64,000 bases of DNA from Triangularia verruculosa (GCA_033296885.1 MU863896.1:124001-188000); one strand, 5' to 3'. Shown: positions 1-11,163, numbered from the stretch's first letter. Program-made: numbers and translations. The notes: generated by a model from the letters alone, not told the origin.

Positions 1-2178
1 AGGATCTCGTTGACCGGGTGGGCATGCGGCAACGGGACCAGGGTCTGGTTCTTGGTGACATTCTCCCAGTCATCGACCAAGAGAGCCTTCATGTGATCCT
101 GCAGAGGGATCTTGATGGAAGGGCGATTGTGAAAGTTATCCTCCTATAAAGGTGTGTTAGCTTGCTGTGCTATGAGCAAGGAAAATGCTGCATTAATGAA
201 CGAGAACACAATGTGTTCAACTGCCTAGCCAATCCACTTGGATCGGCCAGTTGTCAATTGAATGGTGCCTGGGGCATTCCTGTGAGTAGTATGTGAAGGA
301 AAATAAAGAAATGCATCAGAAAGGGCACTACTTCCGACACTGGTCTCTGGAAAGTTGGTGGCAAGCTCGTCGCAAAACATACAAAATCAGACGCTTCGTC
401 TTCGGAAGTGTCCTCGGAAGTGTCTTCGGAAGTGTCGACTGCCCGCACTCGATAAGGCCGTGGGTACACCGCCATCTCTGGAGCAATGAACCAAGAGAGA
501 GGCAATGTAAAGACCACCTCGAAAGCGTGAGGAGTGGTTGTCGGACTGGCATCCTCATCGATCTCCTGTCCGGCCTCGAGAGCATCGAGAACCCGCTTAA
601 TAGCATACAGAATCCTGTGCTGCTTTTCGTGAAGAATGTTGGAGAGTGTCTTGAACTTCAACTGGGTATCGGCGGCGCCAGGCTGCCCAGCCTTGAAGTG
701 AGGCACACGGTCGGGATACCGAATGTGAGCTGGAATGCCGGCAAGAGGTGGGTTGTAACTGGGGTCGATGTATTCCCAGTTCCGCTGAATCTGAGCCAAG
801 TTGGGGACGCCGCCCTCCCTGGCCTTGATGATCTTTGGATGGTTGATACCAATCTTGCCCTTGTCGCCTCGTTGAGATACCATTTCGTAGCGATCATCGA
901 ATGTGGTGCGGCCGTTTCTGACGTAGACCGAAGTAGCAGCGGTTGGCAGCCGGCTGAGGTTGTCGTTGGCATCGGCCTCAGCAGCGTACCGAGCAAGTTT
1001 CTCCTCGATGCTCTCGCCTTCTTTGATGGGAGCCATTCTCGCAGCCTTGGATCGAGTGATGCGACTCGTTTTGGTGATTCTTGTTGTTCTTGTTCTGGCG
1101 GGAGGCATGGTGGTTGGAGCTGGGGGAAATCGGAAATTTATATGTGACGATTGTGCAAATCGTCGAATTTTTCTTTTGCGGAGACGATGATGTCGTCGTG
1201 GAGTTGCAATCGCTGGTGTTTTTGTCTGAGGGGATCCGCAACGCCGAGTTGAAGAGTTGAAGCTCGACTTGAAATAGTTGAGCAGTTGACCACTGAGTGG
1301 GCCCTCTATTCAGCCGTCGATGAGCAACCCAGGTTGCTATTGTGTGTGGTGATTCAATGCAGAGCATGTCCCGAGAGAGAGCCCAGAGGTTCCTTCCTCC
1401 TCCTGATCCCCTCAAGGTCGATAAGATGTTTGTTGCTCAATCCCCTGACCCAGCATTGATTTCCAACTGTTGCTCCGTCCCAAGTCCAAGTGGTACCCCA
1501 AGCTATACTTCAGAAACGATACTCTGGCGGCCAAACTCCCCCTGCTGTTTCTTCCAGAATAGGAGATGTCGTGTGCGACTTTTCGACTGCCTGGGACGCT
1601 TGTCCGGGCCATAGCACGAACAATAACAAACTCTCAAGCTACAAAACTTGTGCTTGCGGCATGTGGAAGTGTGTGTGAAAGACAAAATGGAAAGGCACTT
1701 GCCCAAGGATTGTTCGACATCTCTAAACAGGCAAACAACGTCGCAAAACCCGACTTACCTGTTCAAGATCGTAGTCGCGAGCACGTCTCTGGTTGGCGCG
1801 CCCGCTGGCCGTCGTCGTCCCCTGCTGGGTACGCTCCTCACTACCGCGAGCAGAACTCATGTCGGAACCTCCTGCGCGAGTAGCTGTTGTGCCTTTCTTG
1901 GGACCCTTGGATTTGCCGGATTGCAGGTTCTTGTACTGGGCCATGAGTTGCGAGGCAAGTTCCTTGTTCTCGTCTGTGAACTTGCGGACCCGGTCCTGCG
2001 GGACCCAGTCATCCCAGCTCGACTTCCAGCCCTTGTAGTGGATTTTGTACTGCCAGCCATCACTATTGTCGGCGGTCTGGACGTCGAGAATTTTGGCCTC
2101 ATATAACATCTCCATGTGAAAGCATAGGACTCGCTCATCCTTGACAAAAGGAGCCTGAGGGGCCTTGGATGGAGCCAT
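1..2178 (-). CDS. EAF3: EAF3/MRG15-type chromatin protein (chromodomain + start of MRG domain), 3' end outside window
   Basis: EAF3 is a subunit of the NuA4 acetyltransferase and Rpd3S deacetylase complexes; its chromodomain reads methylated H3K36 and its MRG domain binds partner subunits. Exon 1 (2178-1759, 140 codons) begins MAPSKAPQAPF and carries the chromodomain: FHMEMLYEAKILDV, then YKIHYKGWKSSWDDWV near residues 45-62, then a basic Ser/Gly/Thr linker ending RARDYDLEQ. Exon 2 (143 to beyond 1) starts EDNFHNRPSIKIPL and continues LVDDWENVTK, the MRG entry, which joins DLEQ in phase. The donor at 1758 reads GTAAGT and the acceptor at 144-145 reads TATAG. The intron is therefore about 1615 nt, some 20 times the size of the others here, and it contains another gene. 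The identity is strong; the intron is inferred from the join. Confidence 0.9.
217..1108 (-). CDS. Hypothetical protein nested inside the large EAF3 intron
   Basis: I do not recognise this protein. It lies on the same strand as EAF3, wholly inside its 1.6 kb intron. The ATG at 1108 is preceded by CACC, a good fungal start context; an in-frame ATG at 1036 is the alternative. The favoured model is exon 1 1108-383, intron 382-280 (GTATGT donor, CACAG acceptor, pyrimidine-rich 3' part) and exon 2 279-217, giving 262 residues ending IQVDWLGS. Unspliced, the frame runs to 254 (284 aa) but its extra tail (FLMHFFIFLHILLT) looks like translated intron. The N-terminus is very basic (Arg/Thr/Lys). The middle is soluble and helical with RNWEYIDPSYNPPL and KLFKTL-like segments, and a Ser-Glu-Asp-Thr tract repeats three times near residue 230. 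There is no signal peptide or clear membrane segment. Confidence 0.6.
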
Positions 2179-2832
2179 GGCTGCTGAGATTTTCTATTTG
2201 GTCCCTTTTTCTATGACGATGTCTCGTCGCGTCAAAAGATCAACAGACACCTAAGAGAAATGTCAATGAGGGTGAGCGACCCAGTAAGGTTCAGCCAGGG
2301 TGAGTTACCGTATCGAAAAAAATGGGCGACTAAGCAGGGAGGTGAATGCTCGGCGATGTGGAGGGGTTGTCGAGTGCCGAGAGCAGGTGAATTGTTGATT
2401 AAAGTTTTTTGAAAATCTCGGCGTTGGCAAAAGTGTCGACGACGGGTGAGTGAACTCAGGAAGGTTCGGCGTTTGGCTTGTTGACGGCCAGGGATGGAGT
2501 TGATAGGGAACCAAGGAGAGAGCACGGATCACGGGAACACGCGAAGCAGCCCCCCCCTAGCGCCTTCTTTGCAACCTCACCCTGCTCCCTCCTGCCTGCA
2601 GGGAACCACTTTACGCGTCATTCGATTTTCATTTAGACGGGTCTACGTGTCACTATCTTATTCCGTCACCTATCAGCCTCATCAGACGGAATTCCAGGCT
2701 TACGGCTCTTGCTCCAGGTGCCAGCCTCACCCAATCGCCACTCATCTCACCATCTCACCGATTCCTGTCTATCAGCCACATATCTCACACAACAAAGAGT
2801 CACCAATCACCACCCCAAAACCATCAGACGAA
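2179..2832. promoter_or_regulatory. Divergent intergenic region between EAF3 and the NKP2/Cnl2 gene
   Basis: About 650 bp separates the two start codons, so both genes are probably transcribed from this region. The right half is C/T and CAYC-rich up to the ATG at 2833, typical of a fungal leader. A run of C at about 2550 is the only simple repeat. No further gene is supported. Confidence 0.5.
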
Positions 2833-3485
2833 ATGGCACCAACAGAGCAAGCAATCCTCTCCAACTACCTCCTCATCCCCGCCCAGCTCCCCGCCATAAT
2901 CTCCCTAGAGGAATTCACAGGCTTCTTCCCCAGACAGCTGCAGGCCTCCCCACACCTCCGTTCTCTCTACCGTGACCTTCAAAGCCAGAGAAATGCCGTT
3001 GTGGACGCGGTAGCAGAAGAAATCCAAGCAGAGGCCCGGCAAGGGAGAGCCCTGCGGCGCCATGTGATGAAGGCCAGACGCGAGGCGGAGGCGCAGGAAC
3101 AGGACGATGAGCTGGATATTGAGAGGATGGTTAGTCTGCTCCATGCTGCCGCAATAAAACACGCCTTGTGTTTATCATATATGAAGCTTCTCGTGAAGTA
3201 AAGTGACGGAGACTGACTACCCCGCAGCTTGGAACCCTCCCCGACTCTCAAAATCCCAAACATGGCCTCCAGTCCATCCTTCCCAGCCTAGAAGATGCCA
3301 TCTCCGAGCTCGAGTCCCAGCTCCAGCTTATTCAAAGCGAAGAGGCCTCTCTCTTATCCTCAGTACAGAAAACTGTTGGTGACCTAAGTGATCTCCGCTA
3401 CGGTCGTCTAGCGAACCCCAAACTGCCAGAGCAAGTCTTGGAAGGGCTACAGGGCTTACAAGAAACATGCAAAGAGAAGCAATAA
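2833..3485 (+). CDS. Cnl2/NKP2-family inner kinetochore protein
   Basis: The Cnl2 (fission yeast)/Nkp2 (budding yeast) family belongs to the constitutive centromere-associated network and associates with the COMA complex. The first exon (2833-3129) starts MAPTEQAILSNYLLIPAQLP and continues into LEEFTGFFPRQLQASPHLRSLY, the typical family N-terminus, followed by a charged helical region. A 98-nt intron (3130-3227; GTTAGT donor, GACTGAC branch, CCGCAG acceptor) splits it from exon 2 (3228-3485), which encodes a coiled coil (LEDAISELESQLQLIQ) and ends ETCKEKQ-stop. The product is 184 residues, normal for the family. It lies 2 kb from a CENP-Q homologue, another CCAN subunit. An upstream in-frame extension to 2494 is judged to be leader. 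Confidence 0.85.
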
Positions 3486-3758
3486 TTCATCTGTTTCAAC
3501 GTTTTTCTATTCGTTCCCTATCAAAAATAGCACGCCTTATACCCCCATTAGAGAAAAAGTGCGCTATCTTATAAAACTTGCCATTTGCCATTGCCCGGAT
3601 CCCATATTTCCCAGCCTTAAAACAGAAAAACAAGAAACCCACAAGATATATCCGGCGCTCTTTGAGAAACAATTACACACCCACTATAACTACCCTTGAA
3701 AACAACCAACGCTCCTCCAATCCCCGTTGGACACTTCACTCCTCTCTTTCAGTCGAGA

Positions 3759-4654
3759 TTATGAGCGGCCATCACCAGGGGGGGCACCACGAGGAGCAGC
3801 AGCGGGGGCACCAGCAGGACCAGGGCGGTTGGCCATGCCATCAACACGCTTGTTCATCATGGACCGAGAAATGAAGCTCACGCCCAACATCATAACCCAA
3901 CTGGGAACAGCGTTCAAGCCCCAGAAGAACCAACCGAGGGGAACAGCGAGGCCGTTCTTGGCGAAGAAGCCGTCAATGGGGTGGAAGTAGCTGTCGCTAT
4001 CCACCTTGCGCCACTCCTCTCTCGGGGCGGTGTAGGCATCAACAATATCCTGAGAAGTAACAGTAGTGGTGTTCAGGCGCTTGACATAGAGGCTGGTCTC
4101 GGTGGGGGCGGGGAGCATCTCAAACAGCCAGACAACGCCGGTGGAGGCGGACCAAGAGTTGCACAGGACGGGCTCGTCGTCGCAGTTTACCGAGGCGAGG
4201 TGGAGGTTGTGGGGGGTTGGCTTGAGCGAGGCGAGCTTGAGAGCCGACTCGTTGAAGGCCTTCTCGAGTTGTTCGCAGCGGCCTGTTGTCAAGTCAGTCA
4301 GTAATTGCCGTTGTTTAAACGAGTCGAAAGGGACATACCGAAGCAAGTCTTGTTACGGCCAGTGATCAACACCAACCACTCCTCCGGAATGGTAGCCTCG
4401 GCATGGACAGGCCCGTAAAGGGTGTCCTTCCAGTTGGCCAGAGTCAACGTGTCAATCTTCTTAGGTTCCACCGTCTTGCTCTTCGGCTTGGCGATTGGAA
4501 CCTGGACGTTATCCGCCACGTCGGGGATGCCGGCACTCCCCGAGAAGCTTGAGAGGAAGTTCTGGAACTTAGCCTTATATTGCTCAAACGGGGACTCGGC
4601 GGCGGCTGAGAGAGACCCCAAGGCCATGATGGCGGCGGCTGTTGAGAAGCGCAT
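3759..4654 (-). CDS. Secretory-pathway thioredoxin-like type I membrane protein
   Basis: Exon 1 (4654-4339) and exon 2 (4282-3759) join across a 56-nt intron (GTATGT donor) to give 279 residues. The N-terminus MRFSTAAAIMALGSLSAAAES is a signal peptide. Residues about 70-190 look like a thioredoxin-type fold: WKDTLYGPVH, EEWLVLITGRN, then a Cys pair at about 104 and 108 (CFGRC), and NLHLASVNCDDEPVLCNSW, similar in layout to PDI-like proteins. A hydrophobic segment at about 219-245 (WFFWGLNAVPSWVMMLGV) is a likely membrane anchor, followed by a Pro/Ala/Gly tail. I infer an endoplasmic reticulum membrane protein with a lumenal thioredoxin-like domain. The Cys spacing is CxxxC rather than CxxC, so classic redox activity is uncertain. 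The gene is convergent with NKP2. Confidence 0.7.
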
Positions 4655-5441
4655 TATGACGGTGTTGTGTGTGGATTACCAATTAATTATCTTCGTATTG
4701 TGTTTGGGGGATGATAGAGTAAAAGTTGACTGCAGCAGCAGGTGTGTGTTGAAGAAATGAACCGAAGGTTTCCTCGATGGGGCCTTTTTCTTCTTGACAG
4801 CTGTCCACGAGGACAGGAGGCGCAAAAAGCGAAAGCTTATCTTTGGGGAAGATGGATGGTAAAAGGTGGAGGTGAAGGCGGCAGTCAGGAATGAGGGGTG
4901 GTCTGACGTGCAGAGAGGAGAAGATGGAGAAGCTGGCCGGAGAAAGTACACCTCTCTCACAAAAAAAGGGAAAAGAAGGCTCGTCGCAAATGGATCGCGA
5001 AAGAAGATGGTCCCTGATGGACGGGTGCCCTGTCTGGTCTAGCTCGTTATGTTTAATTACGAATGTTGGGATATCTTCATTACGACGCTGATAGCGGACG
5101 CGCTTCTGATGGTTCCAGAGGGGAACCAGGGTGTTGGTAAAAAGGTGCCATGCGAGTTAAACCTGTTTCGGTTAAAGACAGGAGAGCACAGTCTCGCGTC
5201 GGTCCGCCAACCTGGGGTAAACAGCTGTCCATCTGCCAACAATTTATGGATGATTTAACTCCAGCCACACATGACACGGACAGGGGGCATATGGTGGGGT
5301 CGGGATTTGGTAAAGTCGCGTCACAAGCTGTGGCTTGTTGCATCTCGAGGGGCTTGAAGATTGAATGTTGGACGACAACAAACCCATTTGCAAGCAGTAA
5401 CAAATAGACATCCGCCCGGCGCTTAGGTATTTTTTATCAAT
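4655..5441. promoter_or_regulatory. Divergent intergenic region between the thioredoxin-like gene and CENP-Q
   Basis: A 787-bp region flanked by divergent starts at 4654 (minus) and 5442 (plus). It presumably carries both promoters. The sequence is mixed with no repeat, RNA gene or convincing ORF. Confidence 0.45.
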
Positions 5442-7844
5442 ATGGTATGTCGAATCTCCCTTCAAATTGAACTAGACTGTTAACACCCAGTCCAGGCGCC
5501 GGATAAACCAAACCAAAAAAGAAAACGCGGTCGGCCTGCGGGCGCGTCGAAACCCGACGAGAACGTGTCAATCCGTGGAGGGGAAGCTGTCGAGGAGATC
5601 TCTCGGAATGACAATGACGAACCACAATTGGCACCAAAGAGACGGGGAAGGCCACGAAAAAGCGATGAGTCGCTACCCGAACAATCAGCCACAGAAGAGC
5701 CGCCACCACCGCAGCAGGAGGAAGCGCCAAAAAGGAAAGGCAGACGACGAAAGGATGCCGAAATGGAAGAGGCGGATGGGGGGTCAGTAACTGGGGAGCA
5801 ATCAACACAGCCCGCAGATACTTCGGAAACAGCGCCAAGGAGGAGAGGCCGACCAGGAAGAACAGAAGAAATCGAACCAGGAGCTGGAGATGAAAACACC
5901 AGTACCGCACAGGCCGAGGCATTAAATCCAGAGCCGAAGAAAAGGGGACGGAAGCTACGATCACAACAGACCGAAGAAGTGGTCGAAGAAGCGAGTGTAT
6001 CCGAGACCGGGGCATCGGCAGACTTGGCACCAAAGAGAAGAGGCCGACCTGTACGAGGTGAAGGTGAACATACAGAGGCAGCTGTTGATGAGGCCGAAGA
6101 ACCAACGGCGACTAGCAAAAGAAGGGGTCGCCCTGTTCGTATACAAGAGGCCGAACCAGAGGCAGAGCCTGCTAACGAGGAGGTGGAAGAGCCGACAGAA
6201 ACAGCACCAAAGAAAAGTGGGCGTCAGGCCCGAACACAAAGAAATGAGCCGGAAGAAGTGCCGGCCGAACAGGAGCAAGAAGAGACAACAAATACAGCGC
6301 CAAAGAGAAGAGGACGTCGAGGAAGAACACAGGAGGCCGAGGCAGAAGCCGATCAGCCATCAACAGTTGAAACCGAAGCATCGCCAAATACTGGGCGAAA
6401 GAAGAGGGGACGGGCAACAAAGAGCCAGGATGCTGACCCAGAGGAGCCAGAACAACCTGAAGCCCGGCCACGGAAGAGGGCTAAAGCAGCTGGAAATGCC
6501 CAAGAACAGCAACAACCGGATGAGCCCAAGCAAAGAGGTAGGCCTGGAAAGAAACGGGCCCCCACACAAGAAGATACGGAAATGAGAGATGCGGAGTCTA
6601 CAGAGACTGACGGTCGACGAAGTAGAAGAGGCCGGCCTTCCAACGAGGAGTCCCGCGAAGAGGCCACAACAGAACCAGAGCCTCAGCAGAAAGATAGGAG
6701 CGCCAAGAACGCTTCAAGATCCAAGGGACGACTTGGTCGTGTAGTTCAACAGGAGGAAGAAACTCAAGAAGACGAGCAAGTCCCCGTTCGCCGTGGCAGA
6801 GGCCGGAAAAACGCTGATAGTGCCGCTGAACCTTCTCCTCGATCTAACCAAGCAGAAAAGCGGTCCAAGAAAGGCCCTAGAGGCTCTCTAACTGAGATTT
6901 CCGTGTCTGAAGCTCAAAACCAGACCACAAATACCTCCCGCAAGGAGAAGCAGTCCAGAAAGAAAGAACAAGCCCAACCTGAAGCCGAGCCAGAAGAGCC
7001 GCAGTCTCCTCCGAACACCTTGTCGAAGGCACCCTACCGTCATCTTGCTCCCAAAACACTCAACATCCCCCGCTCAACTATTCGCTCCAAATGGGCTCCT
7101 CTAGACCAGCCAGCCATTTCTACAATCGACAACCTCATCCTCGACTCTTACATCCCCGTCCTCGAATCTTTGGGTGGCAACAATAGCACGAGGTACACCC
7201 AGTCCCAGACCATCCTCCGCACCTTTGCCAGCCGCCTCCACAACAAACTCGTCAAAGGAATGCCTTTCCCCCCTGCTACAATCGGCACCAAGACCACAAA
7301 AGGAGTTACAATATCTGCCCAGGAGGCAGAGGTAAACTTTGAAAAGGTACTCGACGCTAGTTCTCATCTCCAGCGACAGTTGGATCCGCTACTGCACAGT
7401 GTTGCGCTCCTAAAAGCAGAAAAAGAAAGGGAAGAGGCAATGCTAGAGCAGGACTACAAGAGTCTAAGGCAGTTGGAAGAGAATGCAAGGGCGCAGGCGA
7501 GGGAGTGGAGGGAGAGGACCAAGCGGGAGCATGTGCTGGCTCCTGGGAGAAAAGATCACACTATGGGTGACTATGACCCAGATGAGGAGAAGGCGTTGGA
7601 GGTTGTGGTGAAGAAGGAGAAACAGGTTCAAGGAAATATCTTTGATGGGATCGCAGAGGAAGGGGGAGAGGAGGAGCTGTTGGGGTTGGCGAAGCAGATT
7701 GGGAATCACATGGAGAGTATGAGGAGCAACCTGAACCAGATTGATGGGGTTGTGCCGGCGATTCAGAAGTCGAAAGCGGCTCTTCAGAGCGTTTTGGGGA
7801 AGTATTTGAGCGAGGAGGCGTATGAGGGTGTCGTGCTTGGGTAA
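5442..7844 (+). CDS. CENP-Q (Fta7/Okp1-type) kinetochore protein with long AT-hook array
   Basis: The C-terminal third matches the fungal CENP-Q family, a COMA/CENP-O complex subunit that links centromeric nucleosomes to the outer kinetochore: YRHLAPKTLNIPRSTIRSKW, then LDSYIPVLESLGGN, then coiled coil (LKAEKEREEAMLEQDY and LGLAKQIGNHMESM). The N-terminal 480 residues are a low-complexity array with seven RGRP AT-hook cores and about seven degenerate ones, separated by acidic Glu/Pro/Thr spacers. Exon 1 is only the start codon (5442-5444). A 51-nt intron (5445-5495, GTATGT donor, CCAG acceptor) leads to exon 2 at 5496, in frame to the stop at 7844, giving 783 residues. A different acceptor at 5490 would break the frame. 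Much longer than yeast homologues because of the array. Confidence 0.85.
5517..6815 (+). repeat. In-frame AT-hook coding repeat array in the CENP-Q gene
   Basis: The cores (KRGRP, KRRGRP, RRRGRP, KQRGRP and similar) recur every 25-45 residues with intervening acidic spacers. The DNA units are diverged, so this is an old repeat rather than a recent minisatellite. AT-hooks bind the minor groove of A/T-rich DNA. Confidence 0.75.
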
Positions 7845-9175
7845 GGTTTGTTTGCAAGGACTTGTTAAGGGATAGGATTATGATTATGAAGGATGATACC
7901 CCTATTGTAAGGCCATAGCCATGGATACTATAGTGTACTAGAATTGATTATGTACTGGAGGGTTCGACTTGAGGGGCACGAGGAGCGGTGTCCCTTTTCC
8001 TAGAATCTTTGGTTTTGGCTGTTTATTCGATTCTGTTTTCCCCAGCGTCTACCTATCTTACAGCATTTGGTCGTCTTACGAGAATCTCACGAGAATAAGT
8101 AGGTAGGTGCACTTTTCCCTGACAAGACACCGAAACAAAAGCCCAACTACCTTATAATAGCGATTGCGGAGTGCAAGTTAAACTAGAGAAGAAAAAAAGA
8201 TAAAGCAAGATGAGAATAATAAAAGGACCTAAAAACAAAAACTGTGTTTCTGACAACCTGAGGCGTCCGTTCCCTGAGTTGGTCCCGATTTGGGCGGGAG
8301 GTCAAGCTGCCACTCACTTGGATACCATCCAGCTCAAACCATGATCCCTACTACCCAACACTGACATCCCCTGATATTAAGAAACAACCGCGGCAAACTA
8401 GCCTATTGCTCTCGTGATGGTAGGTTAGTCTACATACATACAACCCCCCGGTTCCCCCCGGTCTCTACCTGAGAACCAACACCATTACTCCAAAGCAATG
8501 GAATATACCGCTCAAACAAAACAGGGGCAAATACTTCTTGAGTTCCAGCTTCGGTATGTGGGCAGCGACCGGGGCAGCAGCAACGGGAAATATGGTAATA
8601 ATATGAAGGTGGGATCCTAAGCACCGCCCATTGAGGCTGGAAATGGACCCATGACACCCAGGACCTCGTTCTTCAGGGTTTTGACTCGGTAGGTGGTGTG
8701 TCTCGCTGGTAGGTTGGAGATAAACATTGCTCGAGAGCCTTCTCGAGCACCCAGTGTTTGCCAGTGTAGAAGCAACACAAGGATCGATAAAGAAGTTATC
8801 GTCGCCTGGTGGGCAGGAGGTGCTGCTGCTGCTCAAGCACCTCACTTTCGGGTAAGACGGATATGACTGGTGGGTTATGGATGGAAGCGAGGAACTTGAA
8901 TGAAATCAAAATCGGAGACCTTGGCGGCCTTATCGACGGCTTCATCGATGATGGCGATATCGCATTTGCCAAAAGAGCGAGCAAGCTTCAGTCGTCGGCT
9001 AGCAGCATAAGGCATTGCAGTGACCACACCTCGAAAACCTTCTAATAACACCCGACGTAGGTGAACTAGATAAGGTAGGTTGTGAAAAGGTTTAAACACG
9101 CATTGCCTGGGAAAGTTGTTGCTGTAGGCAGGGAAGATAGGTCTTGGTTGGCTTCATATGGTGACACATGGCCAC

Positions 9176-9568
9176 TCATGTTGTCGGCTCTCTCTTTTTG
9201 GTGGTTGGTGAACTTGCCTCGGTATCCAAATCCACCCAGCACGAGAGGGATAGCTCTTTCTCCCCGACGTCGTTCTCAGGTCTCAGGAGAGGGAATCCTG
9301 TTCCCATGAGTGTGTTCCTCATGTCCATATCGTCCACTATACCGTCTTCATTCTTTGCAGCCGCAACAAGCTCAGCAACGAGCTCCCGCTTGCGCTCAAA
9401 CGTCAGTGGTGCCTCCTCTGCAGCAATAGAACGACGGCTCTGGTTCAGGACGGATGGGCAAGGTGTTGACGCCTTGGGGTGGACCGTAGGGTAACCGGTG
9501 AGGACAGAGAGGTTTCCGGTCGGGGCCTCGTACAGCATCTCCATATGGAAACACAGCAACCCCTCATC
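9176..9568 (-). pseudogene. Degenerate EAF3-like chromodomain fragment
   Basis: On the minus strand the sequence encodes DEGLLCFHMEMLYEA, nearly identical to DERVLCFHMEMLYEA in the EAF3 exon at about 2.1 kb. A second weak match follows (FERKRELVAELVAAAKN against FTDENKELASQLMAQYKN). The chromodomain core between them, including the aromatic YKIHYKGW and WDDWV segments, is missing or unrecognisable. A possible intron acceptor (AAAG) ends just before the Asp codon at 9568 and a GTACGT donor lies about 70 nt upstream near 9640. No MRG domain is found downstream. It is either a decayed duplicate of EAF3 or a rapidly diverging small gene; pseudogene is my preference. Confidence 0.45.
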
Positions 9569-10639
9569 CTTTCATCGCTGTCCATTCATATCAAGTTAAT
9601 AACGTAACGGAAATAAACGGGGGAATGGGGGGACGTACTGGCATGGTATAACCGCTCCTTGCGGCGCCGCTTGACACTACCGGGGAAAACTGTGAGATGG
9701 GCGAGGTTCCCACCCCGAAGAGGGAGGCAGTCTGGAAAACTAGACTCGTGTCTAGTGGTGGGTGAGGTGGGTGGCCACAGCCTGGTGAGCCAGTCGTTGA
9801 AGGTTGGGACGCCTCAATGGTGCGGAGGTCTATCATGTGAAATGAAGAAAGTTAGGTAGATATTCGGTAGGTTGGTACGAGAATTAGACAATGAAGGAGA
9901 GGGGGTAAAGAGAGGTGAATGCTGTTGAAGAACAACATGGGGTTTAGAAGAAGTGTATCGTGTATATATATGCATCGCTTGTTTTGAAGTTTCACCTCGT
10001 CCTGTCCGAGGACACGATTGTCTAGGTTTGTTGGGAGATGCATATTTGGGAAAGTTCTATGTCAGCATGGAGGCAGATTACGGATCTTATATGCCTAAAT
10101 GCCAGCACATCGTCACTCACCTCGTTGACAGTATTCCATGAAACGATACTCATTTCTCCTATTACTCACATCACTCATTGAATCATAGTGATACTCTCAC
10201 GACTTTTGGAACACAGATCTTCTGTCATGACACACCTTGGTGATCAGGTTATCTATAATGACACTCAACCCTCAATTACTCATAACTACCAGACGTCATA
10301 ACATAATAATATCGTCACAATCCTAGAGCGCGGATCTGCAGAGATCATACATCATCCTCTCATTCTCGCCAGCCATCTGACTCTTTCCTTCCTTCAACAC
10401 CTTATCACGCTACGCGCGCTTCAACGTTCATCACTGTGACCATAAACCAAACCAAAAACACCATCTTTCCCGACCACTGCTGACTCACTCAGTCTTCTGT
10501 AGATACGAATAAGTCAACAACAGCCAAACCGTCACCCAAAGACTCAGACCATAATTCTCAGCTCACCTGACCTCTCCTCTTCTGTACTGGTATACCATGA
10601 GACTCCGATTCACCTACCCTCTCCCCATCCGTACTATAC

Positions 10640-10712
10640 TTCTCACTCCCACTCCCACTCCCACTCTCACCCTCACTCTCACTCCCACTCTCACTCTCAC
10701 TACCCCCACCTC
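10640..10712. repeat. CACTCC/CACTCT simple repeat
   Basis: About 70 bp of imperfect CACTCC and CACTCTCAC units; read on the minus strand it encodes a Ser/Glu/Gly run, which explains the short ORF there. Confidence 0.8.
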
Positions 10713-11163
10713 CCCCCCTCTCACCAAACGCGTGACTCACATCTACTAACAACCAAACATCCCCTCAACCAGGTCCCTTTCCCGCCCATCACCTTGCCCC
10801 GTCACCTCAGCGAACAAATCCCTTGTCACAGCTTGACCCCTATCTCGTTCGTATTGAACAACATTCCTCACTTATTCCACAACCCTTATACCGCCCCCCC
10901 CCCTGGCTACCTTACCTCACCACCTTACCTGACATACAACCTATAATACCAACTTTTTCTCGCACAGACCCTTCCTACTACCTTACCTAATTGACCAAAG
11001 GAACCTGAATAACACCCATTGACCCTGTGAATATTTCGCATATTATTGTCATTACTGCTACATAAATACATACATACCAGGTACTATAACTCACAGCGAA
11101 ATAAGCAATCCCTTTCACCCTTGTCCTTGTCCACTCAAAACTCAGCTCAGCCCCAGCAGTCAG

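Noticed and set aside
293..1147. 284-codon plus-strand ORF
   Set aside because: Mirror of the nested minus-strand gene, which has the better start context and a likely intron.
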